Shown here in pieces: positions 8,396 through 12,347 of a DNA stretch of 12,347 bases. Location of the stretch: positions 1 through 12,347 of the forward strand of contig JAUCNG010284406.1 in the NCBI GenBank assembly GCA_032353305.1, written 5' to 3'. The stretch comes from Cephalothrix spiralis. Lineage: Eukaryota; Nemertea; Palaeonemertea; Archinemertea; Cephalotrichidae. Under the pieces are notes generated by a model. That model ran no database searches and was not told the origin of the DNA. It worked only from the letters and a program-made list of their open reading frames with translations. The stretch's first letter is position 1, and every line of letters begins with the position of its first letter. The position numbers and the translations under genes were made by a program.

Positions 8396-8941
8396 TGATG
8401 TCTAGAAAAATTTCTCGACCATTTTCATGAACATACACCCACCACAATTCCAGGCGTCTATAAAAAAGTTTCGCGAAAGCTCATGAACATACACCCACCA
8501 AATTCCTTGACGTCTATAAAAGTTTTGCGACTTTTTTTGACCATCCACCGAATTCCCTGACGTCTAGAATAGTTTCGCAAGAACACCCACCAAATTCCCT
8601 AATGTCTAGAAAAGTTTCGCGACAATTTGTATGAACACCAATGCACCAAAATGCCTGACGTCTAGAAATGTTTTGCATAAACACCCACCAAAACTCCTGA
8701 TATCTATCAAATGTACACCCCCCAAATTCTCTGACGTCTAGAAAAGTTTCGCGACAATTTTCATGAACACCCTACGAATTCCCTGATGTCTAGAAAAGTT
8801 TCGTGACAATTTTCATGAACACCTATATACCAAACTTCCAGACGTCTAGAAAAGTTTCGCGACAATTTTCATGGACACCCACCAACTTCCCTGAGGTCAG
8901 AAAAGTTTGCGACAACTTTTATGAACACCCACCAAATTCCC
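8396..8941. repeat. Higher-order repeat copy A (monomers 2-12)
   Basis: This block pairs with copy B (8942-9430). Diagnostic shared variants are GGCGTCTAT followed by TTTCGCGAAAGCT (8453 and 8999), GACCATCCACCGAATT (8539 and 9085), CACCAATGCACCAAAATGCC (8636 and 9194), and a short TGATATCTAT monomer (8698 and 9266). The spacing between corresponding monomers grows from 546 to 569 bp through small length changes. Confidence 0.88.
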
Positions 8942-9430
8942 TGACGTCTATAAAAGTTTCACGACAATTTTCATGAACATACACCCACCAAAATTCCTGG
9001 CGTCTATAGAAAAGTTTCGCGAAAGCTTTCATGGACACCCACCTAATTCCTTGACGCCTGGAAAAGTTTTGCGACAATTTTCATGACCATCCACCGAATT
9101 ACCAGACGTCTAGAAAAGTTTCGCGACAATTTTCCTGTTCACCCACCAAATTCCCTATAATGTCTAGAAAAGTTTCGCGACAATTTTTATGAACACCAAT
9201 GCACCAAAATGCCTGACGTCTAGAAATGTTTTGCGATAATTTTCATAAACACCCTCCAAAACTCTTGATATCTATAGAAATGTACACCCACCAAATTCCC
9301 TGACGTCTAGAAAAGTTTCGCGACAATTTTCATGAACACCCACCAAATTCCCTGCTGTCAGAAAAGTTTCGCGACAATTTTTATGAACACACCCACCAAA
9401 TTCTCTGAAGTCAAGAAAAGTTTCGCGACA
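8942..9430. repeat. Higher-order repeat copy B (monomers 13-22)
   Basis: This is the second copy of the 11-monomer block, truncated by about one monomer. Its monomer at 9353 (TGCTGTCAGAAAAG) looks more like monomer 12 (8892, TGAGGTCAGAAAAG) than the strictly corresponding monomer 10. That suggests loss of monomers or gene conversion near the end of the array. Confidence 0.85.
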
Positions 9431-10570
9431 AAACTTCCTGGGGTTAATACCCTATTAAACCCGCGGAACAATCTTTTTTATTTTCAAAATTTGAGGACAA
9501 ATGCGACATTTATAGTAATGGTATTAACTTAAGTATTTTTGCCAACATGGGTTAGTTTCATTTGTAAAATATAAACGTTTTAACTGTATTATTTAGTGCT
9601 ACCTCAGCACACAAAACCAATGGCGAGCAAATATAAATTCTTAACGCCTTATGTCATTAGCCAGAGTCTAATGTTAATCCTTCTATCTGTTCAGCATAGC
9701 TAATGGAAAAAGATTCATTAAAAAAGGGTTCTGACAATCAGATAAAACATAATGGCCACGGATGGTATGTCATCCTGTATACGTATCCCCTCTGTATCAG
9801 CTGTGAATTATACTGGATTAAATTCAAGTGACATTAACATTCTTGTCCACTTGGGGTTCGTTTGATTGATGACGATTTTAGTTTTACCTTGGTTGTGATA
9901 AGCACTATTATGGAATGGCCAGCTTCGGCCTTTGAGGTATCGTAATAGTAATGAGATCCCGGCCAGCTGATCAGTTGGTGTCACTTCTGTAACAAGATCG
10001 AAATTAATGAGATTTTCTTTTCTGTTATTGCAAAAGTATTCCAATATGATGTATGGTGGAGTTCACCTGTCTTCTGACAACTTGCCTTGTCTTTGTTTAA
10101 TAAGGCTCTGTTCTGATTGCAAATGATGATATGAACATGAAGCGTTGCGAAAACCTTGATTAAATATTGACTTATGGACAAATCATACATGGTTATCCGA
10201 ATGGATTCCGTCCAAATTAGGGTTTTTCTGACCGATAGGTGTCCTGGTTTATTTGCGAGAAATTAGATAATGCCGGAAGGTATCAGTCGTAATATTTTTA
10301 AAGATGGACAAAACATCTGAAGCATATTCCTGTATTTTATCCCAAAGGGCAGTGTCTCTTATAATATACGTACCCTTGGTTCACTTAGGTTCGTTTCTTG
10401 CTGCTGATGAGCCATCATTAATTTAATTTATAAAATGTTTCCCTTTTTGGTAATCGAACAATCGACCCTTAGTTTAGTAGTCCATTCGCTGGTTCATCGC
10501 CTTATCCATTAGCCTACAATTTTATTAGAGAAGCCGATCTCAAATTAAATGACCTGTGTATGAGAATGAT
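9431..10570. other. Non-coding stretch, no gene seen
   Basis: Three minus-strand frames of 69-79 codons (9808-10044, 9981-10190, 10540-10779) show no recognisable domain and overlap or run into repeats. Immediately after the minisatellite, GGGTTAATACCCTATTAAACCC forms a weak imperfect hairpin. No tRNA, promoter or repeat of note was recognised in the rest. Confidence 0.6.
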
Positions 10571-10900
10571 GTTCTTGGTGCTTTTTTCGAACCCCGATAG
10601 GTAAATGGTACAGTACAACATGGCTGCATTGCTAAAAATTTTGTTCCCATTTTTGATGCCACTTTATAATGTTCCCATAATGCAAAGCAAAAACCTCGTT
10701 TTCGGTAATTTTGCCTCGTTTTGGCACAAAAATAACCGAAAACCAGGTAGTCAATTGCATTATGGGTAATTAAATGCATGGAACATTTTAAAATGGCATC
10801 AAAAATGGGAACAAAATTTTTGCAATACGTTATTTTCGCAATTCGTTATGATTTAAAAATCAAATGGCGTTCCTGGTGTTATTTTTCGAACCCTGATAAG
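10571..10900. repeat. Direct repeats flanking a foldback element
   Basis: GTTCTTGGTGCTTTTTTCGA (10571-10590, continuing ACCCCGATAG) and GTTCCTGGTGTTATTTTTCG (10869-10888, continuing AACCCTGATAAG) are close direct copies 298 bp apart. The foldback at 10625-10829 lies between them. The two copies are too long and too diverged to be an ordinary target-site duplication, so an older duplicated sequence interrupted by the foldback is more likely. Confidence 0.75.
10625..10829. mobile_element. Foldback (long inverted repeat) MITE-like element
   Basis: The left arm (about 10625-10714) and right arm (about 10728-10829) are reverse complements with a short centre. The outer part is perfect over 28 bp: 10634-10661, containing TTTTGTTCCCATTTTTGATG, against 10794-10821. 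Inner parts also pair (CATAATGC with GCATTATG, TTTTCGGT with ACCGAAAA), interrupted by small gaps. A transcript of either strand would fold into an almost complete hairpin of roughly 90-100 bp per arm. There is no coding capacity. Such hairpins are typical of foldback MITEs and can be sources of small RNAs, which is inference here. Confidence 0.82.
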
Positions 10901-10995
10901 TTTTACAATTTTAAAAGTTTTGAGTTTTAAAAATCAAACGGTCTTTCGAACCATGAGTAATGGTACCATTTTAAAAGTTTTGAGTTTTAAAAATC
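10850..10995. repeat. 60-72 bp tandem repeat, 2.3 copies
   Basis: TGAGTTTTAAAAATC occurs at 10921 and exactly 60 bp later at 10981, and a looser copy (TGATTTAAAAATC) begins the array at about 10849. Each full unit contains TTTCGAACC followed by a TTTTAAAAGTTTTGA end. The second unit holds the 12-bp palindrome AATGGTACCATT (10959-10970). Confidence 0.85.
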
Positions 10996-11022
10996 GAATC
11001 ACTTTAAGTAACATGGTTCTAT

Positions 11023-11455
11023 GACAACACGTCCTAAGACAATTCGTCCCGAGGCAATTCGCTCATGCCAATTGGTCCCAAGACATTTCGTCCTGGGGCA
11101 ACTCAATTCAACCCGAGACAAATCGTCCCAAAACGCACATTATTCCCAGATTTTGTCATTCGCATAAACGAAAAATAACGCCTTTAAATCGGGTTTTTTC
11201 GATAACAAAATGTGGAATCACATCTACGTTTTGCCAGATTGACCATTCAGTTGATTTACCTTCATTAACGCCCCAATGTTTTTTTCTGTTTAAGGTGGAA
11301 AATAACCTTTAAGATTTATTCACAGCATAAATTTTAACGATTTTCAATTTGGTCAAAACGAACTCGTAGATAGAGTTAATTTAAAGTTTTGCGAATTTTC
11401 AAATCAGGGACTAACTTGCGTTTTGGGACGAATTGCCTTGGAACGTACGTTGTCC
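11023..11455. mobile_element. Foldback-type element with GACAATTCGTCCC repeat arms
   Basis: The left region (11023-11138) is a degenerate array of a roughly 16-bp motif, GACAATTCGTCCCGAG, in about six or seven copies. It ends GACAAATCGTCCCAAAACGC (11117-11136). The right region holds the reverse complement of this end (GCGTTTTGGGACGAATTGCC, 11418-11437), matching 18 of 20 positions, then TTGGAACGTACGTTGTCC. The centre of about 280 bp is unrelated AT-rich DNA. Inverted ends built from short tandem repeats are a hallmark of foldback-type DNA elements. I recall similar GGGACGA-type arrays from several marine invertebrate genomes but cannot name the family. No target duplication was found, so the outer limits are approximate. 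Confidence 0.65.
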
Positions 11456-11808
11456 TGAAGGTATATTCTTGAGTTATCTTTAAAACCCATTTTTTCGGAT
11501 TATCAACATTATAAGACAGAATCAAAGAATAATTTGCAATATCATGAATAATGTATTTAAAACTAAATGCCAGCATAATTCGTACAACTCTTTTATCCAT
11601 GCAGGTGATCCATGTCCTGAAAATATAAAGATATGGAATTAGTAAAAATATGCAGTAATATGAAGAACCCTTTTCTAAATGTCAGGAGTCCCAAGTAAGT
11701 CGTGTAAGTTTGGTCTGAGCGTTTTGCGCCGCAAAAGATAAGTCGCATAGCGTCGACTTATAAAGAGACCGTCGATTGAATGCCGTCGGACGCCATCTTT
11801 TTGCGTGT
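11456..11808. other. Non-coding spacer, no gene seen
   Basis: A 74-codon minus-strand frame (11376-11600) begins in this spacer and ends in the foldback-type element, and a 68-codon frame (11682-11888) runs into the SINE head. Neither has a recognisable product. Nothing else stands out. Confidence 0.6.
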
Positions 11809-11814
11809 ACCTCG

Positions 11815-12138
11815 ATCGGTGGCGAAGTGGTCAGAGCGCTGGGTCTGTAATCCAGGGTACCTTGATCGATATCCAGTCTCGACACCACTTTCCATCGGGC
11901 GGAACCTTAAGCAAGTTTCTCAGCGCATAGCTTCCTGGGTGGCTCGGTCAGGTTAAATACGTGGAGTGAAATGATGTCACTCGATCCCTTCGGGGTAAAG
12001 CAGACTCTATTCGGTATATAGAAAATAGATTAGGGTGCGGAATAGGTCTACAGGCCTTAGGGGCCGTCAATAAAAGACGTCCGTTTTACTTCCGGTTTTT
12101 TTAACCTATTCGAGCCAGTCATCTGACGCCCTATATAG
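11815..12138 (+). mobile_element. tRNA-derived SINE, plus strand
   Basis: The head has a perfect A box, TGGCGAAGTGG (11820-11830), an anticodon-arm-like CTGGGTCTGTAATCCAG, and a decayed B box (TGATCGATATCC). CAGTCTCGACACCACTTTC then matches the minus-strand copy at 3967-4279. The body contains the 27-bp block (11924-11950) and the 23-bp block (12011-12033) that are identical to that copy. It ends with GTCATCTGACGCCC. Between about 12060 and 12108 it differs from both other copies, carrying AATAAAAGACGTCCG and TTACTTCCGG where they have a TAAATGCTC...CTATTTGAG segment. The acceptor stem does not pair, so this is not a tRNA gene. A Pol III transcript would read rightward. Confidence 0.88.
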
Positions 12139-12280
12139 TGCTTCCTTAGCTCCCTACAAACTGTCCCCAACTGCAGGCTAAATTCCGTGCATTTTATTGG
12201 CTAGTGCAAAAGCCCAAGTAAAGCAAAGTGATGTAGAGGCGAAGTCAGGGAAGTAAAATCTTTCCGGTCCGTTCTTCTTC
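12139..12280. other. Spacer between inverted SINE tails
   Basis: About 140 bp separates two SINE 3' ends facing each other. It has no coding frame. Its right edge is pyrimidine-rich (TTCTTCTTC), like the sequence next to the SINE tail at 3967. Confidence 0.6.
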
Positions 12281-12347
12281 TATATAGGGCGTCAGATGAC
12301 TGGCTCAAATAGACACTTAATGGTCCGCTTGCTGAGCATTTACCCTT
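12281..12347 (-). mobile_element. Partial SINE, minus strand, cut by window end
   Basis: GGGCGTCAGATGACTGGCTC (12287-12306) followed by AAATAGACACTTAATGGTCC and GCATTTACCCTT matches the 3' end of the SINE at 3967-4279, including the segment that the plus-strand copy lacks. The rest of this element, with its tRNA-like head, should lie beyond 12347. Confidence 0.88.

Larger units (their letters stand above)
8348..9430. repeat. Higher-order minisatellite, 22 monomers of about 52 bp
   Basis: The consensus monomer runs (T)GACGTCTAGAAAAGTTTC, GCGACAATTTTCATGAACAC, then CCACCAAATTCCC. Monomers start at 8348, 8396, 8452, 8508, 8558, 8600, 8656, 8698, 8732, 8784, 8840, 8892, 8942, 8998, 9052, 9104, 9158, 9214, 9266, 9301, 9353 and 9406. 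The lengths vary from about 34 to 58 bp. Some monomers insert ATA in the spacer (ACATACACCCACC), and two near 8698 and 9266 are short. Monomers 2-10 match monomers 13-21 in order, including the private variants, so an 11-monomer block of about 546-569 bp was duplicated. The first and last monomers are the most degenerate. A 66-codon plus-strand frame (9332-9532) is an accident of the repeat. This is not a CRISPR array, because there are no unique spacers between fixed repeats. Confidence 0.97.

Noticed and set aside
8348-9430. CRISPR array
   Set aside because: The repeated part fills the whole unit, monomers vary in length and sequence, and there are no unique spacers. The context is also eukaryotic.
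9332-9532. Plus-strand frame of 66 codons
   Set aside because: Two-thirds of its start lies in the last minisatellite monomers, so it is a by-product of the repeat.
9808-10190. Two overlapping minus-strand frames (78 and 69 codons) as exons or a retroelement fragment
   Set aside because: No reverse-transcriptase, integrase or other motif is visible, and the two frames do not join into a plausible protein.
9855-10410. Possible direct repeat CACTT(G/A)GG(G)TTCGTTT (near 9848 and 10381)
   Set aside because: The similarity is only about 15 bases with gaps and does not extend, so it could be chance.
10400-10412. CTGATGAG as a hammerhead core
   Set aside because: No GAAA partner or stem II is found downstream.
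11815-11886. tRNA gene on the plus strand
   Set aside because: Same reason: the B box is decayed, the acceptor stem is absent, and this is the head of the second SINE copy.

Overview
The window looks like non-coding DNA from an animal nuclear genome. It is AT-rich, stop codons occur throughout all six frames, and the longest open frame is only 92 codons. No frame encodes a protein I recognise, and most of the longer ones run through repeats. The repeats set the character of the region: tRNA-derived SINEs, short inverted-repeat (MITE or foldback) elements, a higher-order minisatellite, and several small tandem or dispersed duplications. The 8-bp palindrome TAGGCCTA occurs three times in the first 2.2 kb, and one element carries arrays of a GACAATTCGTCCC-like motif. 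From memory, both suggest a marine invertebrate, perhaps an echinoderm or another invertebrate deuterostome. That placement is an impression and is not demonstrated by the sequence.

Layout. Positions 1-980 show no gene. A small foldback-like element with CCGCACAC...GGAA ends lies at 983-1133. Positions 1134-3348 are mostly unique AT-rich DNA, with a 30-bp duplication (1504-1563), two perfect TGACGTCA palindromes (1781, 1889) and a hammerhead-like motif on the minus strand (2331-2358). A clear MITE with perfect 22-bp terminal inverted repeats and a TA target duplication occupies 3349-3765. A minus-strand tRNA-derived SINE follows (about 3967-4279). A three-copy tandem repeat with units of about 200-274 bp spans 5277-6010 and is followed by a GC-rich hairpin (6057-6075). 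Positions 6251-6561 are bounded by a 16-bp inverted repeat. Positions 6859-7150 hold two diverged direct copies, the second interrupted by a small hairpin. The most ordered structure is a 22-monomer minisatellite (8348-9430, about 52-bp monomer) with an 11-monomer higher-order period. The right-hand third holds a foldback with arms of about 90-100 bp (10625-10829) set between direct repeats, a 60-bp tandem repeat, a second foldback-type element (11023-11455), a plus-strand SINE (about 11815-12138), and the tail of another SINE in opposite orientation that runs off the window end (12281-12347).

No set of genes works together here. The region is best read as an intergenic or intronic repeat landscape built by non-autonomous elements and local duplication. 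The items most worth checking are the higher-order minisatellite with its CpG-type variation, the modular SINE family with two 23-27 bp blocks identical between otherwise diverged copies, and the inverted-repeat elements that may be undescribed families.
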